Shown one piece after another: positions 7,153 through 16,194 of a DNA stretch of 23,513 nucleotides. Each line of letters opens with the position of its first letter. Position 1 is the first letter of the stretch. This DNA comes from Nitrospira sp. (GTDB lineage Bacteria; Nitrospirota; Nitrospiria; Nitrospirales; Nitrospiraceae). The translations under genes were made by a program, and so were the position numbers. The stretch lies in the NCBI GenBank assembly GCA_025363325.1, contig JANYEF010000004.1, positions 1 to 23,513 of the forward strand. The letters run 5' to 3'. The notes beneath the pieces were generated by a model. That model made no database searches. It was given only the letters and a program-made list of their open reading frames with translations, and was not told the DNA's origin.

Positions 7153-7878
7153 TCACGCCATGCCTCCGTTGACACCAATAATTTGGCCTGTAATGTATCC
7201 TGCTTCCTGAGAGGTGAGGAACGAGACTAGCGCCGCGACTTCATCCGGCGTACCCACTCGTTTCATCGGTACCAGCGCTTCGATCTGCTCCAGCTTGAAC
7301 GCATCTCTTGTGGCTGGCGATTCGATCAAACCGGGGGCCACGACATTGACGGTGATGCCCCGTGAAGCCAATTCGATCGCTAACGATTTGCTCGCCCCAT
7401 GCAACCCGGCCTTTGCGGCAGCATAATTCGTCTGACCACGGTTACCGGTCATACCGGCCAGCGAGGAAATCGACACGATTCGTCCCCAGCGCGTACCGAT
7501 CATCGGCAGCAATAGCGGTTGCGTCACATTGAAGAACCCATTGAGCGAGAGATCGATGACTTTCGTCCATTGCTCGCTAGTCATACCAGCCATCGGCGCA
7601 TCGTCATGCGCTCCAGCATTATTCACGACGACTTGAATCGGTCCGTCCCTCAGCAGCGTTTCAAGTGCATGGCGCGTGGCACCCCCATCGGTAATATCGA
7701 AGCTGACACTCGACGCCGACCCGCTATGCGCCCGAATCTTCTCGACCACTTGCTCGGCCAATTCAGGATGCCGACGGGCATGCACGATCACGGCATATCC
7801 ATCTCCTGCCAGTCGTTCGGCGATGGCCGATCCGATGGCACCACTCCCTCCTGTCACCAGCGCGCGTTTCTGCGTCAT
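7153..7878 (-). CDS. 3-oxoacyl-ACP reductase (FabG-like SDR) of the polyene system
   Basis: The 241-residue short-chain dehydrogenase has the NADPH motif TGGSGAIG (9-16), NNAG (86-89), Asn113, the SISS serine (about 138) and the YAAAK catalytic pair Tyr152/Lys156, ending with GQIIGVNGGMA. That is a complete FabG-type active site. It would reduce each beta-ketoacyl-ACP to the hydroxy form before dehydration. The ATG overlaps the stop of the upstream dehydratase (ATGA), and gene order dehydratase-reductase equals that of ApeP-ApeQ in aryl-polyene clusters. Confidence 0.9.
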   Translation of the reverse strand: MTQKRALVTGGSGAIGSAIAERLAGDGYAVIVHARRHPELAEQVVEKIRAHSGSASSVSFDITDGGATRHALETLLRDGPIQVVVNNAGAHDDAPMAGMTSEQWTKVIDLSLNGFFNVTQPLLLPMIGTRWGRIVSISSLAGMTGNRGQTNYAAAKAGLHGASKSLAIELASRGITVNVVAPGLIESPATRDAFKLEQIEALVPMKRVGTPDEVAALVSFLTSQEAGYITGQIIGVNGGMA

Positions 7879-8318
7879 GATTGCACGTGTTTCAAGAAAA
7901 TCGAGGCCCGTCCTGTCATGACGTCCCGGCCTCCAGAGGAAATGGCAAATTGATACATGAAGCTATTGTCGCCTTCGAACAAGCGCGTGGCATCGATCGT
8001 GAGTTCCGCTGGACAGTCGTCGAGTCGGTCTACGCCGAGCACCACATTGCGCAGACCCCCGACATAGCCGATCAATCCGTCTGTCGATCGCGTTCGATTG
8101 AGAAGCCCCACGTGGACTCCCATCGCCTGTGCCGCATATTCCAGCCCCGTGACCGCTTCGAGGCGAGTGCCATGCCGCAGCGGATTCGCCGAATCGTGAT
8201 GCGATCTCGTACAACAATGAATGGTCGTATCATCCCATGACTCTACCCGATCGATCAGACGCATCGCCCCTGCATGGGGGAGGAATGTATTCAATTCTTC
8301 CTTGGTCAATTGCGGCAT
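7875..8318 (-). CDS. Hotdog-fold 3-hydroxyacyl-ACP dehydratase (ApeP-like)
   Basis: This 147-residue protein begins with FLPHAGAMRLIDRV (12-25), the conserved segment of the small ApeP/FabA-FabZ-like dehydratase family, and has GLEYAAQAMGVHVG in the central helix. It lacks the HFPG motif of canonical FabZ, which is carried by the second dehydratase at 14143-14469. In characterised aryl-polyene systems two such subunits (ApeI and ApeP) form a heteromeric dehydratase; the same arrangement is inferred here. It overlaps the preceding ketosynthase-like gene by 13 bp and the following reductase by 4 bp. Confidence 0.85.
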   Translation of the reverse strand: MPQLTKEELNTFLPHAGAMRLIDRVESWDDTTIHCCTRSHHDSANPLRHGTRLEAVTGLEYAAQAMGVHVGLLNRTRSTDGLIGYVGGLRNVVLGVDRLDDCPAELTIDATRLFEGDNSFMYQFAISSGGRDVMTGRASIFLKHVQS

Positions 8319-9106
8319 GGATCAAGGTCCAGGATGAGCTGCTGACTATCCAGCAGGCTTAGCCTGACGCTCTGTGACCTGCCTGCGGCAATCACACTCA
8401 GCAGGGGCAACGATCGGGCAGCAGGATTGTCCTGTCGAACTTGCTCCAATGCAGGGTCTTGCAGGCGGCTTGCTTCGTCTTGATGTGCCTCTTCAAGACG
8501 CAGATGCATGCTTGCGAGAGAAGAGTCTGACGGCGGAGCTAACACGAGCGCGACGGCAAAGCCTGTCGCAATCGGACGGGCTTCGCTGAGCGGAGCAGGC
8601 ACTGCCAGATCGTAGGCCACCAGCAACACCGGGCGTTGTTCCACACACACGAAAGTGATGGCTTCGAGCAGACCAGCAGCAAACGAATCGTCGTAGCAGG
8701 AGAGCGCCGTCGATGACTGCTGGCAGGTCGTGGCAATACCCCAATACCCGGAAGCCGTGTTGTGCACCGATTGATGAAAGAGCGTGGGCGAGATCACCCG
8801 CTCCGGCGTCGCCAGGGTGCGGCAGAGCATGTCCAGTACCCCCATTTCGCCGCCCGAGGAGGCAAAGACTGTGGGCACCTCGCGCGGATCGAGGCCCGAT
8901 AGCGCTATCGCTTCCTGCGCGACGTGCACAGCCCACCGAACACAGTCGCTGCTCCGTCGTCGTTCGTTCGGAGGCAACAGCGCCGCTTCAGGATCGGGCA
9001 CGGCGACAGGCGCAAATGGCTCGATACCGGCCAGCACCGCACGACCGGCACGCCATCCTTCGAGCCCTGCCGCCAGGAGACCAATACCTTGAATGCCCAC
9101 TTTCAT
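8306..9106 (-). CDS. Ketosynthase-like partner subunit (ApeC / chain-length-factor type)
   Basis: This 266-residue protein matches the short N-terminal ketoacyl-synthase domain family (PF13723). Its conserved block is SVHNTASGYWGIAT (113-126) followed by SSTALSCYDDSFAAGLLEA. The usual nucleophile motif (TACSSS) and the C-terminal His residues of a full ketosynthase are absent, so it is unlikely to condense on its own. In aryl-polyene systems ApeC pairs with the active ketosynthase ApeO. I set the start at the ATG overlapping the stop of the upstream ketosynthase (ATGA at 9106) rather than nine codons earlier. Confidence 0.85.
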   Translation of the reverse strand: MKVGIQGIGLLAAGLEGWRAGRAVLAGIEPFAPVAVPDPEAALLPPNERRRSSDCVRWAVHVAQEAIALSGLDPREVPTVFASSGGEMGVLDMLCRTLATPERVISPTLFHQSVHNTASGYWGIATTCQQSSTALSCYDDSFAAGLLEAITFVCVEQRPVLLVAYDLAVPAPLSEARPIATGFAVALVLAPPSDSSLASMHLRLEEAHQDEASRLQDPALEQVRQDNPAARSLPLLSVIAAGRSQSVRLSLLDSQQLILDLDPCRN

Positions 9107-10320
9107 CGGAGCGTTCCCAGGATCAGGCTGCAATTGTTCCCACCGAATCCAAATATATTACTGAGAATTCGTCGAACTGGCCGCACGTCATTGTCACGCA
9201 GGATCCGGCTGTGCAGAGTCGGATCGATCCGTTCGCAGTTGAGCGTGCCCGGCAGAAAGCCATGCTTCAGGCAGAGCACGCCGATCAGTGCTTCCGTAAT
9301 CCCCGCTGCGCCGAGAGTATGTCCGGTCCAGCCCTTCGTCGAACTGCAGGGAGTTGTGCGTCCAAAGATGCCGGAGACGGCCTTGTCTTCCACGGCGTCG
9401 TTAACTCTGGTCGCCGTGCCATGCAGATTGACATAGTCGATATCACTGGGCTGCAGACCGGCGCGCCCGAACGCATCCCGGATCGCCCTGATCGCTCCGG
9501 CTCCTTCTGGATGGGGATGGGACATGTGGTAGCCATCGGTACTCTCGCCATACCCCAACAGCGCGACCGCACCCCGCCGACTGACGCGCTCGTTGGATTC
9601 CAGCAGCGCAAATCCTGCGGCCTCGCCCAGCGACAGTCCATCGCGATCTTCGTCGCAGGGACGACAGGGACTCGTCGAGAGCAACTGAAGCGCCGAGAAC
9701 CCATACAAGGTGGTCAAGCAGAGACTATCGACGCCGCCGACAATGGCGGCGTCGCACAGGCCGGCGCGCAACAAGCGATCGGCCGTCGCAAACACCTTTG
9801 CACTCGACGAACAGGCTGTCGAGACCACCATCGCGGGTCCGCACAAACCGAGACAGGTCCGCACGAAGTGGCCGAGCGAAAACATGTTGTGCGTATAGCG
9901 ATACCGCGAGGTGTACCAGGCCGGCAGCGAGCCGGCGAGGTCCCGCGCCTGATAGGCATGCTCCGTTTCAAGAATGCCCGAGGTACTGGTACCCATGACG
10001 ACGGCGACGCGGTGGGCGCCATACCGCTGCTTCGCTTCCGCCACCGCCACCATGAATCCATCCTGCTGCAACCCGAGCCAGGCCAACCGGTTATTGCGGC
10101 AATCGAATCGTTCCAACTCATTCCCGAGCGAGAAATCCTCAAGACCCTCGACTCGTCCGATGTAGGTCTTAAGGGGGACACCTTCGAAGTCGCAGGGTTT
10201 CAATCCCGAGCGCCGCTCACGCAAGGCTTGGAGAACAGGCCCCACGCCGCGACCGTTGGCCGTGACGAGGGTATAGGCCGTCAGGGTCAAGGACGTCATG
10301 GGTTGCACGTTAGGCAACAT
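9103..10320 (-). CDS. Beta-ketoacyl-ACP synthase (FabF/ApeO-like)
   Basis: The 405-residue enzyme has the full Cys-His-His set: VSTACSSS with Cys170, NLHGTAT with His300, STKGWTGHTLGAAG with Lys329 and His334, and a final NIFGFGGNN loop. It would carry out decarboxylative condensation with malonyl-ACP on the growing polyene. Its first codons overlap the end of the MMPL gene by 11 bp, and AGGA lies just upstream. It is the only complete ketosynthase in the window, while the E. coli aryl-polyene cluster also has a second one (ApeR). Confidence 0.92.
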   Translation of the reverse strand: MLPNVQPMTSLTLTAYTLVTANGRGVGPVLQALRERRSGLKPCDFEGVPLKTYIGRVEGLEDFSLGNELERFDCRNNRLAWLGLQQDGFMVAVAEAKQRYGAHRVAVVMGTSTSGILETEHAYQARDLAGSLPAWYTSRYRYTHNMFSLGHFVRTCLGLCGPAMVVSTACSSSAKVFATADRLLRAGLCDAAIVGGVDSLCLTTLYGFSALQLLSTSPCRPCDEDRDGLSLGEAAGFALLESNERVSRRGAVALLGYGESTDGYHMSHPHPEGAGAIRAIRDAFGRAGLQPSDIDYVNLHGTATRVNDAVEDKAVSGIFGRTTPCSSTKGWTGHTLGAAGITEALIGVLCLKHGFLPGTLNCERIDPTLHSRILRDNDVRPVRRILSNIFGFGGNNCSLILGTLR

Positions 10321-12631
10321 GGGAATCCTGTCCGGCTAAGAAGCCCGCAAAGAGGAGACAGCACAGAGATCCACAAGCTGCCGTCAGGCCGATCGCATGC
10401 AGCACAGGGATCTTCGAGAATGCGAGCACCCCGAACACCAGAATGGTCGTGCTGCTGCAGACCAGCAACCCGAAGACCGTCCGGCGTCGTTCCTCGCCCT
10501 GGTCCTCTGGACGATTGAAGAACAGCGCGTAATCGAGGCCCAGACCGATCACCAAGAGCAAGGTCGCGACATGAAACAACGACAACGATTCACCGGACAG
10601 GTTCACGATGCCTGTCACCACGATGAGGCCGGCGACAATCGGGACGAGCACGCGCCAGAGTTGCGGAAGAGATTTCAATCCGATTCCTAAGGCCACCGCA
10701 ATGGCGACCGATCCCCATCCGAGCAACTGCAGGGTCCTGTTTCGATACTCTATCATCAGCCGGTTGGACTCTTCCTTGAGATCCACATACGAGACCGCCG
10801 CCTCCCCCCAGCCGGCCACCGCCGCCTTCAACCCCTGCCGATCGGCGACGCCTCGCAACGGCGCGACCGCCAGCCATCGTCCGTGATGTTCCACCATCAA
10901 CGCCTCGATCTTGAGGCCCAATGACGTACCGTGGAAGGATTCACGATCGACCAAGGATTGGCTACGGGCCGCCTCGATTCCGGCCAGGAATGGAGCGAAC
11001 AGGCCTGGCGCAAACGGCAATCCTTTCACCGCCTCGCGGAGCCGACCCTCCAATAAGGCAGGCTCTGGCAAGGCCTGCTGCCGCTGTCGTTGTACGCGCT
11101 GGCTGGGCACATAGCGCGACACCAAGTCGTATCCCGCCAGGGCGCCAGCCTCGCGAAGCCGATCCAGCTTCGGCATCACCGTTTCACTCCGCTGCAACAG
11201 ATCTTCTTGCGTCGCAGCCTCGATCACCAGGAGATCCCGCACATCCGGCGCGCCCATTTCACCGCGCAGTTGCTGATCGAGTTGCTTCTTCTCCTCCGAT
11301 ACCGGACTGATCTTCGCTAGATCTTCTTCCCACAGAGGCGTATCTGACCATATCAGCACGATTGTCGCAAGAATGACCGCCACAGGTACCACGATCTTCG
11401 CCTTGGGCAGATGCGCCATCGTTCCAAGCAGATCGGCCCGGATCTCCCGTGGGACAAAACCGGCTGGGATACAGACCGGCAGCACCCATCGAGTCACCAA
11501 CGCCGCGGTGCCCAGCCCCGCCAGAGCAAAGAGCCCCAGTTGCGCCAACGCGGGAAAGCCGGCGAGGAGCAGGGACGAAAACCCAATGGCCGTGGTCAGT
11601 ACACCGAGACGCATCGTCGGCCAGATCGCCCGCATGGTCGCCTGAGCAGTATCTCGCCGGTTCAGATGACTGAACAAATGAATGGGGTAATCGTCGACGA
11701 CGCCCAACAGCGTAATGCCGAATCCCAATGCGATGCCGTGAACAAACCCGAACCAGCTATTCACCGCGACCATACCGGCCAGAATCCCGCTCGAGAGCGG
11801 AATCAGACTGAGCAGGACCAGCGTCAGCGATCGATAGCTGACGTATAAAAAGAGGAACACCAAAGTGGCTGCCACTGTCGAGAGCCACCACACTTCCCGC
11901 TCGATCGTTCGCTGGATTTCAACGGCAAACACACCAGGGCCGCTCATGAGCAACCGAGCCGATGGTGACGACTCATTGAGCAGATGCTGAAACGACGTCC
12001 GGATATCCTGTTGAATCGCTTCCTGCGCATCGGCATCGAACCCGGCGGCCTTGGTTTCGACCACCAACAACGCTCGATGGCGATCGGCCGACATCCAGAC
12101 TCCGCGATGCTTGGCTGGCGCCTCCCATCCAGACCAAGACTGGAGGATCCCGGGAAATTCCCCAGTGGGATCGGTCGGAATATACTCCTTCATCATCGGG
12201 GCGAGAGGAGAGCGCAGATCGTCGAGCCGTTGTTCGAGAGCGACGTGCAACGAGTCGACGGAAAAAGTATCGGTGCCTACTGTATGGCTCAAGAGATAGC
12301 GCGAGCGAAACAAGACCTGCCGCTCTTCGGGCGACAGCGCCTGCATGCCATTGCCCACGAAATCGACTTGGGAGTTCTTTCGCAGCCCTTCGCCCAGCGC
12401 TTTGCTGAGTCTGGCTAATTCATCCTGATGCGAGCCCTCGATGGCCAGGAGCATCAGCCGACCGGCCAGGCCCGACCGTACTTGAGTCAGCAACACCCGC
12501 TGTGTGGCCGTGGTCCCTTCGGGAAGCAGGTCGCCGAGTTCGCTATGCACTGACAGGCGGGTCGCCGTGAACAAAAGCGCACCGATGATGAGGACGACCC
12601 AGACAAGAACTGGCCACCGTGCGGCGTTCAC
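10310..12631 (-). CDS. MMPL/RND-family exporter
   Basis: The 773-residue inner-membrane protein has the duplicated MMPL layout: one N-terminal helix (WPVLVWVVLIIGALLFTATR), a large periplasmic loop of about 200 residues, a block of five or so helices with GFGITLLGVVDDYPIHLFSH, then a second helix-loop-helices repeat. The second block contains VIGLGLDYALFFN and ends near GSLCCLLFAGFLAG. MMPL proteins in aryl-polyene and xanthomonadin clusters (ApeM, XanF) are assigned to export of the lipid product. The GTG start overlaps the stop of the LolA-like gene (GTGA), consistent with a LolA-like/MMPL transport module. Confidence 0.9.
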   Translation of the reverse strand: MNAARWPVLVWVVLIIGALLFTATRLSVHSELGDLLPEGTTATQRVLLTQVRSGLAGRLMLLAIEGSHQDELARLSKALGEGLRKNSQVDFVGNGMQALSPEERQVLFRSRYLLSHTVGTDTFSVDSLHVALEQRLDDLRSPLAPMMKEYIPTDPTGEFPGILQSWSGWEAPAKHRGVWMSADRHRALLVVETKAAGFDADAQEAIQQDIRTSFQHLLNESSPSARLLMSGPGVFAVEIQRTIEREVWWLSTVAATLVFLFLYVSYRSLTLVLLSLIPLSSGILAGMVAVNSWFGFVHGIALGFGITLLGVVDDYPIHLFSHLNRRDTAQATMRAIWPTMRLGVLTTAIGFSSLLLAGFPALAQLGLFALAGLGTAALVTRWVLPVCIPAGFVPREIRADLLGTMAHLPKAKIVVPVAVILATIVLIWSDTPLWEEDLAKISPVSEEKKQLDQQLRGEMGAPDVRDLLVIEAATQEDLLQRSETVMPKLDRLREAGALAGYDLVSRYVPSQRVQRQRQQALPEPALLEGRLREAVKGLPFAPGLFAPFLAGIEAARSQSLVDRESFHGTSLGLKIEALMVEHHGRWLAVAPLRGVADRQGLKAAVAGWGEAAVSYVDLKEESNRLMIEYRNRTLQLLGWGSVAIAVALGIGLKSLPQLWRVLVPIVAGLIVVTGIVNLSGESLSLFHVATLLLVIGLGLDYALFFNRPEDQGEERRRTVFGLLVCSSTTILVFGVLAFSKIPVLHAIGLTAACGSLCCLLFAGFLAGQDSHVA

Positions 12632-13260
12632 TTGGATGGTCCCCGGCGGAGCGTCATCACCGAGCGGTCACCGTCCGGCGCGCGAATTGCGATGGTGGCA
12701 ATGTGTCCCTCAGACCCTGACAACAACAGATAATCGACCACAGACTTCCCAGCTTGGTCGTGTGGACGGAGGAGCAATGTCCACTCACGGCTGGTGCCTT
12801 CGACGGTGGTTTCGTAGACCTTCTTCAGCTGCGTCACATCGCCCGTGAAGCTGGCCCGAAAGGCTTCGACAACACTGCGCAAGGCCGGATAGTCTTCCAG
12901 TGAAATGGTTTTCTTCACGTGCCTCCGTTCACTCTCGAAGGTCACCCGGTCTCCTTCAATGACGTAGCGTTCCCGGTACGGTTCCACCACTTCTTTTTCC
13001 AGCGTCGCCGGAGGCGTGAAGCGCAGCACGCCTCGCACAATCAGCGGCTCGGTGAGCAACGACGAATACGTCGCCTCTTCAAACGACACCGAAGCCTCCC
13101 GCCCTTCCTTCAGCGAGGCGACGACCTGCTCGACTGTCCAGGCGTTGATCGAGTGATCGCCGTCAGATGGCATACTCTCGACGGCCGCTGCCAGAGACCT
13201 GGTCAGCAGCAAGGTTCCCAGGATGAGGAACGTACTGGCCCGCAGGATGCTATGGCTCAT
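12628..13260 (-). CDS. LolA-like outer-membrane lipoprotein carrier
   Basis: The product (210 residues) has a signal peptide (MSHSILRASTFLILGTLLLT, cleavage near AAAVES). The rest is a LolA-type half-barrel: a helix VEQVVASLKEGREASVSFEE, then beta strands with GVLRFTPPATLEKEVVEPY and RYVIEGDRVTFES. LolA homologues in aryl-polyene loci (ApeL) are thought to ferry the hydrophobic product across the periplasm. I use the ATG at 13260, which overlaps the acyltransferase stop by 11 bp, and reject the 20-codon extension because it has no signal-like start and lies inside the acyltransferase gene. Confidence 0.85.
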   Translation of the reverse strand: MSHSILRASTFLILGTLLLTRSLAAAVESMPSDGDHSINAWTVEQVVASLKEGREASVSFEEATYSSLLTEPLIVRGVLRFTPPATLEKEVVEPYRERYVIEGDRVTFESERRHVKKTISLEDYPALRSVVEAFRASFTGDVTQLKKVYETTVEGTSREWTLLLRPHDQAGKSVVDYLLLSGSEGHIATIAIRAPDGDRSVMTLRRGPSK

Positions 13261-14146
13261 CGTTCCAAAATTCATAAAAGTTAAACCAATTGTCCGGCGC
13301 GCGGCGGCAGGAGGCCTCAAGCCGATCGGCGTACCGTTGCGTCCACTGCTTCAGATCGGTGGCCCGCTGCTCATGCGAAAGTTGCACCCATTCGCTAAAG
13401 GATTCGAGATGCACCTCATACCGGTTCCCCCCCCGATAGAGCCCGAAAAACAGGACCACAGGCGCACGGACGACATGGGCCAATCGCATCGCTCCGGTCG
13501 GGAACCTGGCTTCACGGCCCAGAAAATTACAGACAACAGCCTGATCGCCCTGCATTACACGATCGCCCATGATGCCGACCACACCGCCCCTATCGAGACA
13601 TTCTTTCACTCGCAACATCGTATCCGCCCCACCGACCTGGATGACCGTTTCAGCCACGGCGGGGTTCAGCTCCTGAATCAGGCCACGAATCAAGGGCGCG
13701 TTCTGCTCGTCCATAAGGACTCGAATCTCGATGTGCCGGCGGGAGAGTCCCACCGCACGAACCACTTCAAAGCTCCCGAGGTGCGACCCCAAGAGCACAC
13801 AGCCACGGCCTTTCGCTAGCTCCCGATCGAGCGCGTCTAACCCATGCACCTGAATCTCGAACAGATCGAACCGGCCGAGCAGAAAATAGACCCGGTCAAG
13901 GATCGTTGAGGCAAACGCATGATAATGGCGAATGAGATCGCGCCAACTGGCGGGACGGCCGATCACCCGCTCACGGAATCGCCCGATCGCCCGGCGGGCT
14001 GCTCCTGAGCCCAGTAGAAAGTAGACACAAATCGGGTACAGCAGCGCCCGCGCAACCGGGCGGCCAAGCGACTGCGCCACCCACGCCATCATCCGAATGC
14101 TGGTGCGGCTGCCGCGCTCCTGCTGCTGTTGCCAGGGGAGACTCAC
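13250..14146 (-). CDS. LpxL-like lysophospholipid acyltransferase
   Basis: The 298-residue protein belongs to the lipid A acyltransferase family (PF03279). The catalytic HX4E motif is visible as SHLGSFE (His122, Glu127), followed by GVVGIMGDRVMQGD and FPTGAMRLAHVVRAPVVLFF. An N-terminal amphipathic/hydrophobic stretch (VARALLYPICVYFLLGSG) suggests inner-membrane association. In aryl-polyene loci this enzyme is expected to attach the polyene chain to a lipid or glycan anchor. The GTG start overlaps the dehydratase stop (GTGA). Confidence 0.88.
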   Translation of the reverse strand: MSLPWQQQQERGSRTSIRMMAWVAQSLGRPVARALLYPICVYFLLGSGAARRAIGRFRERVIGRPASWRDLIRHYHAFASTILDRVYFLLGRFDLFEIQVHGLDALDRELAKGRGCVLLGSHLGSFEVVRAVGLSRRHIEIRVLMDEQNAPLIRGLIQELNPAVAETVIQVGGADTMLRVKECLDRGGVVGIMGDRVMQGDQAVVCNFLGREARFPTGAMRLAHVVRAPVVLFFGLYRGGNRYEVHLESFSEWVQLSHEQRATDLKQWTQRYADRLEASCRRAPDNWFNFYEFWNDEP

Positions 14147-14469
14147 ACCCGTTCCACTTGCGCCTCTGTGCCAGGCGTGAACTCGATTGCGCCTGACGCA
14201 ATGAGACGCGCATCGACCTGGCAGGAAAATGTGGCCCGACCGGCCCCCTCCTCATCCACGCGAATGGTCACAACCTCGCCCGGCCTGAGTGGAGAGGAAA
14301 ACTTCACCCTAGGCAGACCCGTCACCACCAGCGACACCGCCGATCCACGGCGCAGGGTGTCGAGCACTTCGTTCAGTAGCACTACACCGGGCACAACGGG
14401 ATAGCCGGGGAAATGCCCCGCAAGCGCCGGATAGTCGTAGCCGATCGACAGCACGCGCTCATGCACCAT
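14143..14469 (-). CDS. FabZ-type dehydratase (ApeI-like)
   Basis: This 108-residue hotdog protein carries HFPGYPVVPGVVLLNEVLD, the catalytic His19 and Glu34 of FabA/FabZ dehydratases. The start at 14469 lies inside the end of the AMP-ligase gene (11-bp overlap); the 30-codon upstream extension is only the ligase tail in another frame. It likely forms a complex with the ApeP-like subunit at 7875-8318 and makes the trans double bonds of the polyene. Confidence 0.85.
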   Translation of the reverse strand: MVHERVLSIGYDYPALAGHFPGYPVVPGVVLLNEVLDTLRRGSAVSLVVTGLPRVKFSSPLRPGEVVTIRVDEEGAGRATFSCQVDARLIASGAIEFTPGTEAQVERV

Positions 14470-15823
14470 GGCGCTGCCCTGCAAGCCACTGCCGGGCCAG
14501 CTCACTGACCGATTCACGTGGTAATTTACCGGTGGCATTCCGAGGCAGACTTGGCACACAGACTAACGGGCGAGGCAGAAACACCGGATCGATGTGTGTC
14601 CGCAAGGCGCGCTGAATCTCTTCGCTGGTCTTTCCTGGAGCCACGACAAACGCCATCAGCCTCGTAACGAGATCGGTCCCCTCCTCAGGCAAGAAGAAGA
14701 CACCGTCATGAACACCGTCGATCCCCAGCAATTTTTGATTCAAGTCTCCGAGCGACACACGATGACCGGCGATATTAATTTGATCCGCTCCCCGACCGTG
14801 CACGACGAACATCCCCCGCGCATCGACCGTGATGCGATCCGGCACCGGGACCGGAGCCGGAAGATACTCGGCATGCACCATCCACGACGTCTGGTCCTGC
14901 ACCACACGCACGCCGTCTAATGGCCGCCAGGAATCGCCGTCTATCGTCCGCCGCTCGGCCACACTGCCGGCTTCGGCAAATCCGAAAATTTCGTGCACCT
15001 CGGCTTGAAAGTGCCGTTCGGCCTCCTGCGCCAATGCGCGAGAAAGGGGAGCGGTGGCGGACAGGATCAGCGCAACGGGTGGAACTCTCACCCCTTCGGT
15101 GACACAGGCGTGTAGATGCAAGGGCGTGGTCACGAGGATCCGTTGACCCGTCACATCGACCAAGGCGCTCCGGATGTCAGCGGGAAAGAGCGGTCGCCCC
15201 GCATGCATGACCAACCCATGCATGATCGGCAACATCACGGAGGCTTCCAGCCCAAACATATGTTGATGCGGAACGGTTGCCACCACCACGGCGCGCTCGC
15301 CACCTTTGATGCCGAGCCTGGATCCAGTTGCGTGAGCCACAGCAGTCAACGCCCCCCACGTTTTCTTGTTGGGCATCGGCTGGCCCGTACTCCCCGAAGT
15401 GAACGCGATTGCCACGACTTGATTCAAAGGAACACGTGGAATCTCATCTGGCCAGGGAGCCAAACCACCCCGAGGTTGGATCGAGACGGACTCGATCCCC
15501 TCAATCGTTTCCTCCCGATCTGTCAGTCCGTAGCTGTCGGGATAGTCGCCGGCAATGCGGCAAAGGGTCTGGGGAGCCCGGCTTTGCGGAAGCAAGGTCA
15601 GCTGGCGCCGTAGAATCGCGGCGGCAAATCCCACCAGAAACTCGTAACGGCTGGTCGCGAGATTGAGCACCGTGGGCCGATTGGGCAGCAACTCGGCGAG
15701 TCGAGTAACGTCAGACAAGAATTGACGCGCGGTGCGTGGACCATCCTGCTCCCAGGCCAGTACATCGTCCGGATTGTAGGGGCCGATTAAGGGGGTGTCA
15801 TGCATTGCCACACCCGCGGTCAC
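14459..15823 (-). CDS. AMP-dependent aryl/acyl-ACP ligase (ApeH/XanA2-like)
   Basis: The 454-residue adenylating enzyme has the phosphate-binding loop FTSGSTGQPMPNKK (141-154), IFGFAEAGSVAERR (A5-like), GRGADQINIAGHRVS (A8-like) and the C-terminal PRNATGKLPRE with the catalytic Lys433. The P-loop variant PMPNKKTW is the form I associate with aryl-polyene ligases. It should activate the hydroxybenzoate made by the chorismatase and load it on the adjacent ACP. The GTG start overlaps the ACP stop (GTGA), and the end overlaps the dehydratase start by 11 bp. Confidence 0.88.
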   Translation of the reverse strand: MTAGVAMHDTPLIGPYNPDDVLAWEQDGPRTARQFLSDVTRLAELLPNRPTVLNLATSRYEFLVGFAAAILRRQLTLLPQSRAPQTLCRIAGDYPDSYGLTDREETIEGIESVSIQPRGGLAPWPDEIPRVPLNQVVAIAFTSGSTGQPMPNKKTWGALTAVAHATGSRLGIKGGERAVVVATVPHQHMFGLEASVMLPIMHGLVMHAGRPLFPADIRSALVDVTGQRILVTTPLHLHACVTEGVRVPPVALILSATAPLSRALAQEAERHFQAEVHEIFGFAEAGSVAERRTIDGDSWRPLDGVRVVQDQTSWMVHAEYLPAPVPVPDRITVDARGMFVVHGRGADQINIAGHRVSLGDLNQKLLGIDGVHDGVFFLPEEGTDLVTRLMAFVVAPGKTSEEIQRALRTHIDPVFLPRPLVCVPSLPRNATGKLPRESVSELARQWLAGQRHGA

Positions 15824-16086
15824 TTCGTACGGTTCTTCTCGATCGCGTTGGCCAGCGCCCGCAGGGAGGAAAAGATTACTGTGATTTCCGGATCGCTCGA
15901 CTTGAGTTGATACCCGTATGTTTGGGAAATGGCCAGCGAGAGTTCTAACGCATCAATCGAATCGAGACCGAGCCCGTCGCCGAACAGGACCGCCTCAGGC
16001 TGTATAGTCGCCGGTTCGACCTTGAGCTTGAGCGTCTCGACGATCAACTTCGCGATGTCTTGTTCCAACAAGGATAACTGAGACAT
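15820..16086 (-). CDS. Acyl carrier protein
   Basis: The 88-residue protein has the phosphopantetheine site GLDSIDALEL with Ser43 and the usual four-helix pattern, beginning SLLEQDIAKLIVETLKLKVE. It is the only intact ACP of the cluster and is translationally coupled to the ligase. A phosphopantetheinyl transferase needed to activate it is not in the window. Confidence 0.93.
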   Translation of the reverse strand: MSQLSLLEQDIAKLIVETLKLKVEPATIQPEAVLFGDGLGLDSIDALELSLAISQTYGYQLKSSDPEITVIFSSLRALANAIEKNRTK

Positions 16087-16194
16087 AGACGTACTCTTTC
16101 AATTCATAGCTGCACACTATGGCGACCGCATGGTCCGCTCGGCTTCCGAGTGTCCTCAACAGACCAGGGAACCGTTGACCGGAGAGACTCTCCT

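Noticed and set aside
8713..10518. A 601-codon open frame on the plus strand
   Set aside because: It lies exactly antisense to the two ketosynthase genes, has no recognisable motif and is rich in Arg/Pro/Gln, as expected from the reverse of GC-rich coding DNA.
13223..13819. A 198-codon plus-strand frame
   Set aside because: It is antisense to the acyltransferase gene and ends without any domain signature.
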